Part shown: piece by piece, positions 1-8,700 of the stretch
Numbering within the stretch: the first letter of the stretch is position 1
Layout of the letters: each line of letters starts with the position of its first letter
Assembly: GCA_024643595.1 (NCBI GenBank)
Contig: JAHEMS010000071.1
Coordinates: 1-11,300 of the forward strand
Length of the DNA stretch: 11,300 nt
Source: Bacteroidota bacterium
Lineage (GTDB): Bacteria > Bacteroidota > Bacteroidia > Cytophagales > Cyclobacteriaceae
Reading direction: 5' to 3'
Made by a program: the position numbers and the translations under genes
Notes under the pieces: generated by a model
Seen by the model: only the letters and a program-made list of their open reading frames with translations
Database searches by the model: none
What the model was told of the DNA's origin: nothing

Positions 1-209
1 GCGGACATACAGATAATGTTGGTGCAGAAGCATACAATCAGAATCTATCCAAGCAAAGAGCACAAGCAGTTATCGACTATTTGATAACTAATGGAATTCA
101 GTCAAACAGATTGATTTCTAAAGGGTATGGTTCAACAAAACCAATTTCGTCTAACGAAACAGAAGAAGGAAGACAGACAAACAGAAGAATTGAGTTTAAA
201 GTACTTTAA
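1..209 (+). CDS. OmpA-family outer-membrane/peptidoglycan-binding protein, C-terminal end (partial)
   Basis: This is the last 68 codons of a gene that begins before the window; the reading frame starts at base 3 and ends with TAA at 207-209. The translation begins GHTDNVG and continues with NLSKQRAQAVIDYL, GIQSNRL, KGYGSTKP and NRRIEFKVL. That is the classic second half of the OmpA/MotB C-terminal domain, with the TD-x-x-G start, the LSxxRAxxV helix and the final NRRIEF that helps hold diaminopimelate of peptidoglycan. Proteins with this domain tether the outer membrane to the cell wall. In Bacteroidota they often follow TPR, PD40 or beta-barrel segments, but none of that part is visible, so the full architecture and any gene name cannot be given. 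A promoter-like element before the next gene suggests it is not in the same transcription unit. Confidence 0.93.
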   Translation, partial: GHTDNVGAEAYNQNLSKQRAQAVIDYLITNGIQSNRLISKGYGSTKPISSNETEEGRQTNRRIEFKVL

Positions 210-258
210 TTTATTTTACCGTAAAATGGGGGGTACCGCAAACTTTATTCTTCCAAAA

Positions 259-291
259 TTTGAATTTACCATCAATTGTTGGTTAATATTG
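259..291 (+). promoter_or_regulatory. Putative Bacteroidota sigma-ABfr-type promoter for the susCD operon
   Basis: A TTTG at 259-262 is followed, 21 bases later, by TAATATTG at 284-291. This matches the Bacteroidota consensus (TTTG near -33, TAnnTTTG near -7) with one mismatch in the -7 box. Transcription would start around 297-300, giving a leader of about 35 bases before the ATG at 335. The leader is AT-rich and has no Shine-Dalgarno sequence, which is normal for this phylum. The call rests on motif and spacing alone; AT-rich DNA produces such matches by chance fairly often. Confidence 0.45.
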
Positions 292-334
292 TCATTAGAT
301 AATTTCATTAATTATTAACCTTAACTTTCTTTCT

Positions 335-3300
335 ATGAAGAAAATTTTACAATGTGTTTTATTAGTTGCTTTTGGATTGGCTAGTGTCAATGCTTTTGCA
401 CAAGAGCGTGTCGTTACTGGTCGCGTCACATCCTCGGAAGATGGATCAACCGTACCAGGTGTGAACGTAACAATAAAAGGTACCACATCTGGTACTGTTA
501 CGGATGTTAACGGAGCATACAGTCTTTCTGTTCCAGCAAATGCAACAATCGTTTTTTCATTTATTGGGTTTGTTACCCAGGAAATTCCGATTGGTGAGCG
601 CACCTCATTAAATGTTGCGATGGTATCGGATGTGCTACAACTTTCTGAAGTTGTTGTTACAGGTTACGGTGTTCAAGAAAAAAGAACACTTTCAGGTTCA
701 GTAGCCTCTGTAAAAGGAGATGTATTTGAGAATGTACCTATTCAGTCTATGGACCGTGCCTTACAAGGCCGTGCTGCTGGTGTTCAGATTGCTGCTGCTT
801 CTGGTCAACCGGGTGGAGCATTAACGGTTCGTGTTCGCGGTGTTGGTTCTATTAATGCTTCAAATGATCCCTTGTGGATTGTAGATGGTGTTCAGTTAGG
901 ACGTTTTGGTGGATCTACCCAAGGTTCTTCAAACCCTTTGGGTTCTATTAACCCTAATGACATCGAATCTATTGATGTTTTAAAGGACGCTGCAGCGGCT
1001 GCTATTTATGGAGCTCAGGCTGCTAACGGTGTAATTATCGTTACTACTAAAAAGGGTAAAAAGGGTGCGACAACCGTAGAGTTGACTGCTCAATATGGTG
1101 TTGTAAAGCCAATGAATTTGTACGAGATGACCGATGCAAAACAATTTGCAACGTTAAAAGAGGAAGCCTTTATAAATGCAGGCCAACCATTAACGGGACC
1201 AAGTGGTGCACACACGCTTTATGGTGATCCAAATGACGCTAACCTAGCTAACTATGATTGGGTCAATAAGATGTTTCAAGATGCGTCATTAGGTACTTAT
1301 GGTTTGAGCATTGCTGGTGGTGATGAGAAAACCACATTCCGTGTATCAGGCCAATATGAGTTTCAAGAAGGACAAATTATTATGTCTGATTGGAAAAGAG
1401 GAACAACCCGTATTAACATAAATCATAAAGTTTCCGATCGCTTTACTTTAGGAGCTAATCTTTCGCTAGCATACCAGCGTACATTCGGATCCATTGCTAA
1501 TGGTAATTTTGTGAACGGTCCTTTCCAGGCAGCGTTTACTTCGCAGCCAACCTCTCCGGCATTTGATGATAATGGTAGATATAATCCATATCCTGTTCAA
1601 GCACCAGGTTCACACCTTTTTGGATATAATATTGTTCAAGGTGTTAACGAAGAAGTTCGCTTGGGTCGGACCGTATCAACTGTTTCAAGTATGACGGGTT
1701 CTTTTAAGGTAATGGAAGGTCTTTACATTAATGGAATGGCCGGTGTTGATTTCTCTGATAACCGCGATGATAATCAGCGCCCTTCAACAATACCTGTATT
1801 TGCAGGATCTGGTGGACAGGTTTTTGTTAGAAATAGAAGAACCGAGAACTGGAATACAAACATCACTGCGAACTACAGCAAAAAAATTGCAGATGTTCAT
1901 AATGTTTCGGGGATTGTTGGGTACGAGTATAAAGAAGAAACAAGAACTATTGTTGATGCTTCACAATTTAATTACTCAAATCCTTATTTCCGTTTGCTTT
2001 CAGCAGGATCTACTGCACGCCCAGCTGCGGAATTTTATAATGAAAACAGAAGACAAGGTATTTTTGCTCAGGCGAAATACACTTACAACGACAAGTACAT
2101 TGCTGACTTTACAATTCGTAGAGATGGATCTTCTAGATTTGGTAAGAACACCCGCTACGGAACGTTTTATGCGGGATCAGCGGCATGGAGAATTACTGAA
2201 GAGAACTTCATGTCAGGTGTTACATTTCTGGATGACTTAAAACTACGTGTTGCATACGGAGTAGTTGGTAACTCTGATATTGGTGACTATGATGGATTAA
2301 CTTCCTTTGGAAGTCGTGCTAATGCTGGATACTTGGGTGGTCCTGTGTTGGCGCCAACAAGACTAGGTAATGATATTTTAACTTGGGAAGATGAAACCCA
2401 GTTTAACGTAGGGGTTGACTTCGCCTTGTTTGGAAATCGACTTACTGGTGCTGTTGAGTATTACAACAATGTAACCAATAACTTATTATTTGATGTTCCT
2501 TTACCAACAGACTCTGGTTTTGGTACTGTAAAAGGTAACTCTGCAGAAGTGTTGAATAGAGGTTTTGAAATTGAGTTAGGTGGGGTTATTTTGGATAGAG
2601 CTGGGTTCAAATGGAATGCTAACTTTAACTTAGGTACTGTTCATAATGAATTACTTTCACTTCCTGGTGGTCAAGAGCGAATTGGAAACTCATTAATTGT
2701 AGGCGAACCAATTAACTTCCTTTACCTATTCGAATTCGCTGGGGTGAATCCAGCTAATGGAAAAGCAATGATTTACGACACATTAGGTAATCTTTCCTAT
2801 GATGGAGTTGCAAGGGATGCAGCGGTGAGAGGATCGACAATTCCTACTTACTTTGGTGGTCTTTCTAATTCACTTTCCTACAAAGGGCTCACCTTGGATG
2901 TTTTCTTCCAATTTCAAGGAGGTAATAAAGCCACAAATGGTGACTTGTATAACCTATATGCGAGTGGATCTTCTGCTAATAACCAACTAGTAAGTCAAAT
3001 GGATCGCTGGCAGCAACCAGGTGATATCACAAATATGTACCGTCCTTACCAAGGTGGTGTCATTGATGGATATGCACAAAATTTTGGCAGCTTTGGATCA
3101 ACTCAGTTTATGTCAGATGCTGGATATATACGTCTGAAGCAGGTAACACTTTCATATCAATTACCATCTAGTATAATTTCAAAAATTGGCATGAAGAAAG
3201 CGAATATTTTTGTTCAGGGTCTTAACCTACTCACGTGGAGTAAATTTGATGGCATTGATCCAGAAGTTATTTCGAATAATAATAATAATGGCCTGTCTTC

Positions 3301-3358
3301 TTATGGAGTGTATCCACTAGGTCGTCAATATGGGGCAGGTTTAACATTAGGTTTCTAA
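335..3358 (+). CDS. SusC/RagA-family TonB-dependent outer-membrane transporter
   Basis: This 1007-residue protein is the barrel of a SusCD uptake complex; it imports an oligomeric ligand into the periplasm using TonB and the proton gradient. Residues 1-22 are a signal peptide (cleavage AFA|QE). Residues about 24-100 form a carboxypeptidase-D-regulatory-like domain (VTGRVTSSEDG, PGVNVTIKGT, GTVTDVNGAYSL), typical of SusC proteins. LSEVVVTGYG (103-112) is the usual segment joining it to the plug and may act as TonB box. The plug spans about 115-240 with the family signatures DPLWIVDGV (178-186) and DVLKDAAAAAIYGAQAANGVI (starting at 214). The rest is a beta-barrel of about 760 residues ending in a C-terminal phenylalanine (GAGLTLGF). 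No STN secretin-like domain is present, so the protein probably does not signal to an anti-sigma factor. The length is usual for the family. The ligand cannot be read from sequence. It is followed after 12 bases by the SusD gene. Confidence 0.97.
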   Translation: MKKILQCVLLVAFGLASVNAFAQERVVTGRVTSSEDGSTVPGVNVTIKGTTSGTVTDVNGAYSLSVPANATIVFSFIGFVTQEIPIGERTSLNVAMVSDVLQLSEVVVTGYGVQEKRTLSGSVASVKGDVFENVPIQSMDRALQGRAAGVQIAAASGQPGGALTVRVRGVGSINASNDPLWIVDGVQLGRFGGSTQGSSNPLGSINPNDIESIDVLKDAAAAAIYGAQAANGVIIVTTKKGKKGATTVELTAQYGVVKPMNLYEMTDAKQFATLKEEAFINAGQPLTGPSGAHTLYGDPNDANLANYDWVNKMFQDASLGTYGLSIAGGDEKTTFRVSGQYEFQEGQIIMSDWKRGTTRININHKVSDRFTLGANLSLAYQRTFGSIANGNFVNGPFQAAFTSQPTSPAFDDNGRYNPYPVQAPGSHLFGYNIVQGVNEEVRLGRTVSTVSSMTGSFKVMEGLYINGMAGVDFSDNRDDNQRPSTIPVFAGSGGQVFVRNRRTENWNTNITANYSKKIADVHNVSGIVGYEYKEETRTIVDASQFNYSNPYFRLLSAGSTARPAAEFYNENRRQGIFAQAKYTYNDKYIADFTIRRDGSSRFGKNTRYGTFYAGSAAWRITEENFMSGVTFLDDLKLRVAYGVVGNSDIGDYDGLTSFGSRANAGYLGGPVLAPTRLGNDILTWEDETQFNVGVDFALFGNRLTGAVEYYNNVTNNLLFDVPLPTDSGFGTVKGNSAEVLNRGFEIELGGVILDRAGFKWNANFNLGTVHNELLSLPGGQERIGNSLIVGEPINFLYLFEFAGVNPANGKAMIYDTLGNLSYDGVARDAAVRGSTIPTYFGGLSNSLSYKGLTLDVFFQFQGGNKATNGDLYNLYASGSSANNQLVSQMDRWQQPGDITNMYRPYQGGVIDGYAQNFGSFGSTQFMSDAGYIRLKQVTLSYQLPSSIISKIGMKKANIFVQGLNLLTWSKFDGIDPEVISNNNNNGLSSYGVYPLGRQYGAGLTLGF

Positions 3359-3370
3359 AATTTGAAAAAC

Positions 3371-4798
3371 ATGAGATTTATATATAAAATTTTTATTTCG
3401 TTCCTCATAATTGGAGCAATTGTTTCGTGTGATCTTGAATTACAAGATCCATCGTCACTTCCACCTGAGGTAGCACTGAGTGATATCAGTGGAATGCGCG
3501 CAATGGTAAACTCTCAATACAGAAGAGTAACTGAGTTTAGCTTTTATGGTCAACAAGCAAACCTACATGGTGATGTTCTTGCAGATAATGCGGATATCGT
3601 CAACCGTACGGGGCGTTACGAGCAAGAGTGGGTAAATGCAATTGGTGCTACACCAGGGCGTTGGGATCGCTATGTAAGTATTAACGAATCAAATTTTGTT
3701 ATTGCTAAAGTAGGTAACCTAACAGGAGCAGATCCAATTGTGAATGGTACTCCAGCAGAACGTGATCAATTAAAAGGTGAGTCTTACTTCCTTCGTGCAT
3801 TAAATTACTTTGAATTACACCGCGTTTATTCATATGAACCCGGAAAAGAAGTAAGTGGTTGGAATGAGGGTGTAATCCTTAGAACAACACCAACAGAAGG
3901 GGCTTCTAATGCAGATCTTCGTGCTCGGTCAACAAATTTGGAGGGGTATCAGTTAATGGAGGCTGATTTGTTGGAAGCAATTAACCTGCTGCCAGAGCCA
4001 ACTGGCTTAGCTGCTGGTCAGTTTCCATATCGTGCCTCTAAAATGGCAGCCCGTGCTTTATTAGCCAGGTTGTATTTGTATTGGGGTAGATATGGTGATG
4101 CTGCTACACAAGCTGATTTGGTTTTGGCATACACGCAATCTCCATTGACAACCGCAGCAACATGGAACGGATCATGGGCTCTTGCGCCACATCCAGAATC
4201 AATTTTTGAAGCCAGTATTGCTGCTTCCGATTGGTCAGGTGTTGATGGGCCAAATAACTCTATGAATTCCATCATGACAAACCAATTAAGCGGCAGTCAA
4301 TATGTATTAGCAGGAAGCCCTGAGCTTATTGCTGCACATGAAGTTGGTGATGTTCGCCTAACAAGATTTGTGAACACTGCAGGTACGCTTGATAAATACC
4401 AGACTAGGAAATGGCCAGGTGAATTAGGACAATTCCGTGAGAATATTCCAATCATTAGAAGAGCTGAAGTGTTGTTGATTGCTGCTGAAGCAAAAGCTAG
4501 AAATAACAATGAGGCTGGTGCAACAACTGCTATCAATCTATTAAGAACAAATCGCGGATTAACAGCAACTACGGCTACCGGTGCTGCATTGCTAACGGTT
4601 ATAATGAACGAACGTAGAATTGAATTGGCATTTGAAGGCCATCGTTTTTATGACTTGAAGCGTTTGGGTTTACCAATTTCGAAAAGTGCAGCTTCTGCAG
4701 CACCAGCATTGGTGCCTAGCGATTTTAGAATTCTTGGTCGATTACCGCTTGATCAGGTGGTTCTAAATAAGAACATGGCGCAAAATCCTGGATATTAA
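3371..4798 (+). CDS. SusD/RagB-family surface lipoprotein (ligand-binding lid of the SusC transporter)
   Basis: This is the partner of the preceding SusC protein. SusD proteins sit as a lid over the barrel and capture ligand at the cell surface. I chose the ATG at 3371 (475 residues) over the in-frame TTG at 3362 because it gives a compact lipoprotein signal MRFIYKI...GAIVSC with the lipidated cysteine at residue 20. Acidic residues follow the cysteine (CDLELQD), as in Bacteroidota surface-export signals. Family hallmarks are the TPR-like helix GESYFLRALNYFELHRVY (136-153), RRAEVLLIAAEAKAR (363-377), the paired INLLRTNRG, and NERRIELAFEGHRFYDLKR (413-431). The C-terminus ends NKNMAQNPGY, the usual SusD ending. 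The 12-base gap after susC indicates co-transcription. Confidence 0.96.
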   Translation: MRFIYKIFISFLIIGAIVSCDLELQDPSSLPPEVALSDISGMRAMVNSQYRRVTEFSFYGQQANLHGDVLADNADIVNRTGRYEQEWVNAIGATPGRWDRYVSINESNFVIAKVGNLTGADPIVNGTPAERDQLKGESYFLRALNYFELHRVYSYEPGKEVSGWNEGVILRTTPTEGASNADLRARSTNLEGYQLMEADLLEAINLLPEPTGLAAGQFPYRASKMAARALLARLYLYWGRYGDAATQADLVLAYTQSPLTTAATWNGSWALAPHPESIFEASIAASDWSGVDGPNNSMNSIMTNQLSGSQYVLAGSPELIAAHEVGDVRLTRFVNTAGTLDKYQTRKWPGELGQFRENIPIIRRAEVLLIAAEAKARNNNEAGATTAINLLRTNRGLTATTATGAALLTVIMNERRIELAFEGHRFYDLKRLGLPISKSAASAAPALVPSDFRILGRLPLDQVVLNKNMAQNPGY

Positions 4799-4813
4799 TT
4801 CTAAACTATTTGA

Positions 4814-5650
4814 ATGATGAAAAAATTTAAATTATCATATATATTAACGTTTCTGGGGATCGTAGCATTTACGACTTCTTGTTTTGATGATCCGGGAACA
4901 GATATTCTTCTTACCAATTCGTTTGTTGAGATCCAAGAAGCAACCACTTCTGGGGGAACCGATATTGGAAAGGCATATAATCGACTGAATGATGGAATTG
5001 GAAAGCGTGATTCTATTCGTGTAAATTTGGTTGGTAAGCAGAGAAGCGCACCTATTTCTGTGAACTTTAGCGTTGACGCAAGTAGCACAGCTGTTGCTGG
5101 TGTTCATTACAACTTAATATCTACTAGCTCCGTTTCAATTCCAGCAAATGAAAGCTTCGGATATATTTATTTCGAAGTACTTGCAGATAACATTGATGTA
5201 GGGGAGAACTGGAAGTTGAAAATCAATTTAACTGGAGTGGATGCTGCTGATGTTAAGCTAAGTGAGAAGTATAAAACATTTACGCGTACGATGCGTATTG
5301 TTTGTGCCTTTGATCGTTCCAAGTTTGTGGGTACGTATTCAGTGGTTGAGCCTGGGTATGGTACATATTCTGTAACATCAACAGCAGACACAGATCCAAA
5401 TTCGATTGTGATCGATAATTTTTGGGATTTTAGCGGGGTAGTGAAATACACATTTAACCCAGCGAATAATCAGGTGACTCTACCAACACAAGATGTAGTA
5501 ATGGGTGGGGTTACATATGTAGTTGCGCAGGGTGCTGGGGCATCGACTTATAAGTCTTGTGAGTATAGCTTTATTGTGCCTTATACAGTAACACGTAAGT
5601 CCGATAGTCAATTACAGGACACCAATGTCCACACTTTCACGAAACAATAA
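4814..5650 (+). CDS. SusCD-associated surface lipoprotein, probable beta-sandwich (Calx-beta/DUF1735/DUF4843-like)
   Basis: This third gene of the operon lies 15 bases after susD and encodes 278 residues (277 if the adjacent second ATG at 4817 is used). A lipoprotein signal ends in TTSC with cysteine 23, followed by acidic residues (CFDDPGTD) that suit surface display. Residues about 68-160 carry a pattern like Calx-beta and the first domain of DUF1735/DUF4843 proteins: SIRVNLVG, then AGVHYNLI (95-102), VSIPANESFGYIYFEVLADN and KLKINLTG. A second segment (about 168-278) starts at FVGTYSVVEPGYGTY and is rich in beta-strand patterns and aromatic residues, as in carbohydrate- or ligand-binding sandwich domains; I cannot name it. 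Such lipoproteins commonly follow SusCD pairs and assist ligand capture. There is no catalytic motif that I recognise. It is the last gene before a strong terminator. Confidence 0.8.
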   Translation: MMKKFKLSYILTFLGIVAFTTSCFDDPGTDILLTNSFVEIQEATTSGGTDIGKAYNRLNDGIGKRDSIRVNLVGKQRSAPISVNFSVDASSTAVAGVHYNLISTSSVSIPANESFGYIYFEVLADNIDVGENWKLKINLTGVDAADVKLSEKYKTFTRTMRIVCAFDRSKFVGTYSVVEPGYGTYSVTSTADTDPNSIVIDNFWDFSGVVKYTFNPANNQVTLPTQDVVMGGVTYVVAQGAGASTYKSCEYSFIVPYTVTRKSDSQLQDTNVHTFTKQ

Positions 5651-5666
5651 GGATTAAATAATTGTT

Positions 5667-5710
5667 AAAAAAAGGGAATGGCCAATTTTGGTCATTCCTT
5701 TTTTATTTTT
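5667..5710 (+). terminator. Intrinsic terminator closing the susCD-lipoprotein operon
   Basis: An A-rich left arm followed by GGGAATGGCC (5674-5683) pairs across a six-base loop (AATTTT, 5684-5689) with GGTCATTCC (5690-5698) and a following T tract interrupted by one A (5699-5710). The stem is continuous, with two G-T wobbles, and extends through A-T pairs on the outside. It begins 16 bases after the lipoprotein stop codon. The A tract before the stem makes it potentially bidirectional, but no minus-strand gene is nearby, so its role is to end the upstream operon. Confidence 0.88.
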
Positions 5711-5728
5711 TAGATGATCATTATTAGA

Positions 5729-5736
5729 TAAATTTG
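5729..5736 (+). promoter_or_regulatory. Putative -7 element of the promoter for the protease gene
   Basis: TAAATTTG is a perfect match to the Bacteroidota -7 consensus TAnnTTTG and ends 14 bases before the ATG at 5751. No good TTTG lies about 25 bases upstream; that position falls in the T tract of the terminator (TTTT at 5701-5704). Transcription would begin only a few bases before the start codon, giving a very short leader. Its position directly after the terminator supports a new transcription unit starting here. Confidence 0.55.
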
Positions 5737-5750
5737 CAATCAGTTTTGTT

Positions 5751-8700
5751 ATGAAATTTAGATTCCTCATCATATTGTTTTTTTATCTGGGCGGTACCCA
5801 ATTAGCTGCACAAAATAGATTAGAAGAGCTGAGAATCGAGGCGGCTCAAATTTCAAAAAGCCAGGCACAGCTTGCGTTAGACTATTCAATCAAAAATAAT
5901 GTTCCTTTAGTTTCTCGTGATGAAAATGGAAATCTAGTACTGCTCATTGGCGTTACGGAAAATGGAATTCCATTATTTGAAACTACTGATAATGCTGGTG
6001 CAGCGATCACTACAGGCGTTCCGGCATTACAAGAGGGCGGAGGTTTGGGACTAAACCTTCAAGGTGAGGGTGTGAGTTTGGCGATTTGGGATGGAGGAAT
6101 TGTGGATGATCATATTGAATTCGATAACCGAATACTATCCAGAGAAGGAACGGAAGAGGATGGCCACGCTACTCATGTTATGGGCACCATATTGGCTAAA
6201 GGAATTAACTCAGCCGCTAAAGGAATGGCTCCAAATGCCAGTGCATTTTCATTTGATTTCAGCAATGATACACCTGAGATGTTGGGGTTGGCACGGCCCG
6301 ATCAGTCAAGTGTAATCCTATCCAATCATTCCTACGGATTGGTAACGGGATGGCGGTTTAATGGCGGATGGCAATGGTTTGGAGATGCATCTATTAGTAA
6401 TCAGGAAGACTATAATTTTGGGTTTTATTCATCAGCCGCCCGACAATGGGACCAGCTTGCTTTCAATGCACCCTATTATTTGATTGTTAAATCGGCTGGG
6501 AATGATCGTAGTGACACAGGTAGTGGGAACTTTCCACCAGATTGTAATGGAGGAAGTGGTTATGATTGTATTAGCGACAAAAGTGTTGCAAAAAATATTC
6601 TCACCGTAGGTGCAGTTAATAAAGTATTGAATTACCAGGGTCCTGCCAGTGTTGTGATGAGTTCATTTAGTGGATGGGGACCAACAGATGATGGAAGAAT
6701 AAAGCCCGATCTAGTGGCCGCTGGAGTAGGTCTTTTTTCAACGACCTCATCGACCACAAACAACCAATATGGTACAAGTAATGGAACTTCCATGTCGGCC
6801 CCAAATGCTACTGGTTCATTAGTTTTGTTACAAGAATTGAATAAGAATCTTACCGGAGGACAATACATGCGTGCCGCTACCTTAAAGGGTCTTGCGATAC
6901 ACACTGCAAAGGAAGCGGGGTTAACTCCTGGTCCAGATTATCAGTTTGGATGGGGAGTACTTGATGTCGAGGCTGCAGCTCGCTTAATGTTAAATCAGGA
7001 TAATCAAAATATTTATATCCTCGAGGATGTACTGGCAGGTGGATCCACATATGAACTAAATCTTCAACCAAAGGAAAATACCAAAATTACTGCAACCATT
7101 GTTTGGACGGATCCAGCGGGTACACCGGTTGGAGCTGCTCTCGATCCCACTAATATTATGCTAGTGAATGATCTAGATTTAAGAATCACAGATGATGCTG
7201 GAAATATTCAATTTCCATGGATTCTCAATCCAGCAAACCCCTCAGAACCTGCAGCTAAAGGAGATAATATTCGGGATAATGTTGAAAAGATTGAATTTGA
7301 TACTCCAGAGCCAAGAGGATATAAAATCGTAATCAATCATAAAGGAGCTTTAAATGGTGGAAGTCAAGCGTTCTCACTTATTGTTGAGTATACCTCATTG
7401 AATGACCCACGGCAAGCTCTTTATTGGATTGGAGAAGATGGAAATTGGGGAGATGGTGTGAACTGGTCTTTAACAAGTGGAGGTATCCCTGCCGGAATCA
7501 TACCAGGGGAGCAAGATCGGGTTATCGTTGACGAAAATTCCTTCAGTTCAGCTGGCCAACAAATTGCCTTTACAAATGACGCCTGGTGTCACTCACTCAC
7601 TTGGTTAACTAAAAATGAATCTGGAATATTATTAAACAATAACACGTTATCGATAGGTGCAGGGCTTAATGTATCCTCTATAAATTTCTCTGTAGGTAAC
7701 GAAGGGATTATCGAATTTACTGGTCAAAATGAAACTGCTAATAAGTTGACTTTATCTTCCAGCGATATGTCAAAAGCAAAACTAATTTTTGATGGTTTGG
7801 AAAAATCATGGGAGGTTATTGGAACTCCAACAATGGGTTCTATTTCTGTTCTTGCTGGGGAGTTGAGTTTACGAGATATTGAAATTTCAGTCGACCAGAT
7901 TCTAATGCAAAGTGCTGAAATTTGTAGACTTGATATTAGGGGTGCAGCGTTGTTGAACGTGAAATTGCTTTCGTTAACCGGATCTAATATTAATCTGATT
8001 TCCAGTTCTAGTTCGTTTATCAGATCATTCTCACAGGAATCAAGTGCGTTAAATTTTGGCACCATGGATTACTCAGGAGCTATACAAATGATAGGATCAG
8101 GTAGCTTAAACGGTACCGGAAATTTATTTGATGTGTTTTTGTCAGGAGCAATTGAAATTTTGGGAAATAATAAATTTGAAGAATTAGAAATTGAATCCGG
8201 ATCTGAAATAGTACTTCTTTCAGGCACGACAACAGTGATTACAGAGATGACAGCCATTCATGCAAGTGAGAGTAATCGTACCATAATTCGGTCGAATAAT
8301 AGCGCTCCAGCTACAATACGTGGTGACGGTCATTTTAAATTATGTTTTGATTACCTTGATATTTCTGATGTAAACATTGCGGGAGATGCAGTTATAAATG
8401 CCGGCCTCAATAGCCTGTTAACAAACACATCTAATTGGCTTCAAAATAATTGCGAGGATGTTTTGTTTCCTGATTTTGATTTCAATTTTACGTGTATTGG
8501 TGCGTTAACAGACTTTGCTGACAAGACATCTGGTATCGTTACTGGTTGGGAATGGGATTTTGGTGATCCTGCATCCGGTGACATAAATTCTATGATACAA
8601 AATCCATTTCACATATTTTCTTCTGAAGGAACTTATTCAGTAACACTGACGGCAAGTAATTCCGCTGAATCCCGTTCATATACACAAGAAGTGTTGATTG

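Noticed and set aside
214..226. Near-palindrome TTTTAC-C-GTAAAA after the OmpA-family gene, possible terminator.
   Set aside because: The loop would be one base, which cannot form a hairpin, and the T tract expected after a terminator stem is absent.
299..315. Perfect six-base inverted repeat ATAATT / AATTAT with a five-base spacer in the susC leader, possible operator.
   Set aside because: It is made only of A and T in a very AT-rich leader, so chance is a good explanation, and no regulator gene is visible in the window.
127..318. Open frame of 63 codons overlapping the OmpA-family 3' end.
   Set aside because: It overlaps a well-supported OmpA domain in another frame and its product has no recognisable features; it is a shadow frame.
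1731..2240. Open frame of 169 codons on the plus strand inside the SusC gene.
   Set aside because: It lies wholly within the transporter coding region in another frame and has no recognisable domain or signal; the SusC frame is unbroken and conserved.
3362..3370. Alternative TTG start for the SusD gene, three codons upstream.
   Set aside because: The ATG at 3371 gives a cleaner lipoprotein signal and standard start; the TTG is possible but adds nothing recognisable.
6163..6182. HATHV in place of the usual HGTHV around the protease catalytic histidine, possible inactive enzyme.
   Set aside because: The histidine itself, the aspartate, the serine and the oxyanion asparagine are all present, and alanine at this site is tolerated in related subtilases.
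7724..8257. Minus-strand open frames opposite the protease beta-rich region.
   Set aside because: They mirror the codon bias of the plus-strand gene and have no family features or upstream signals.
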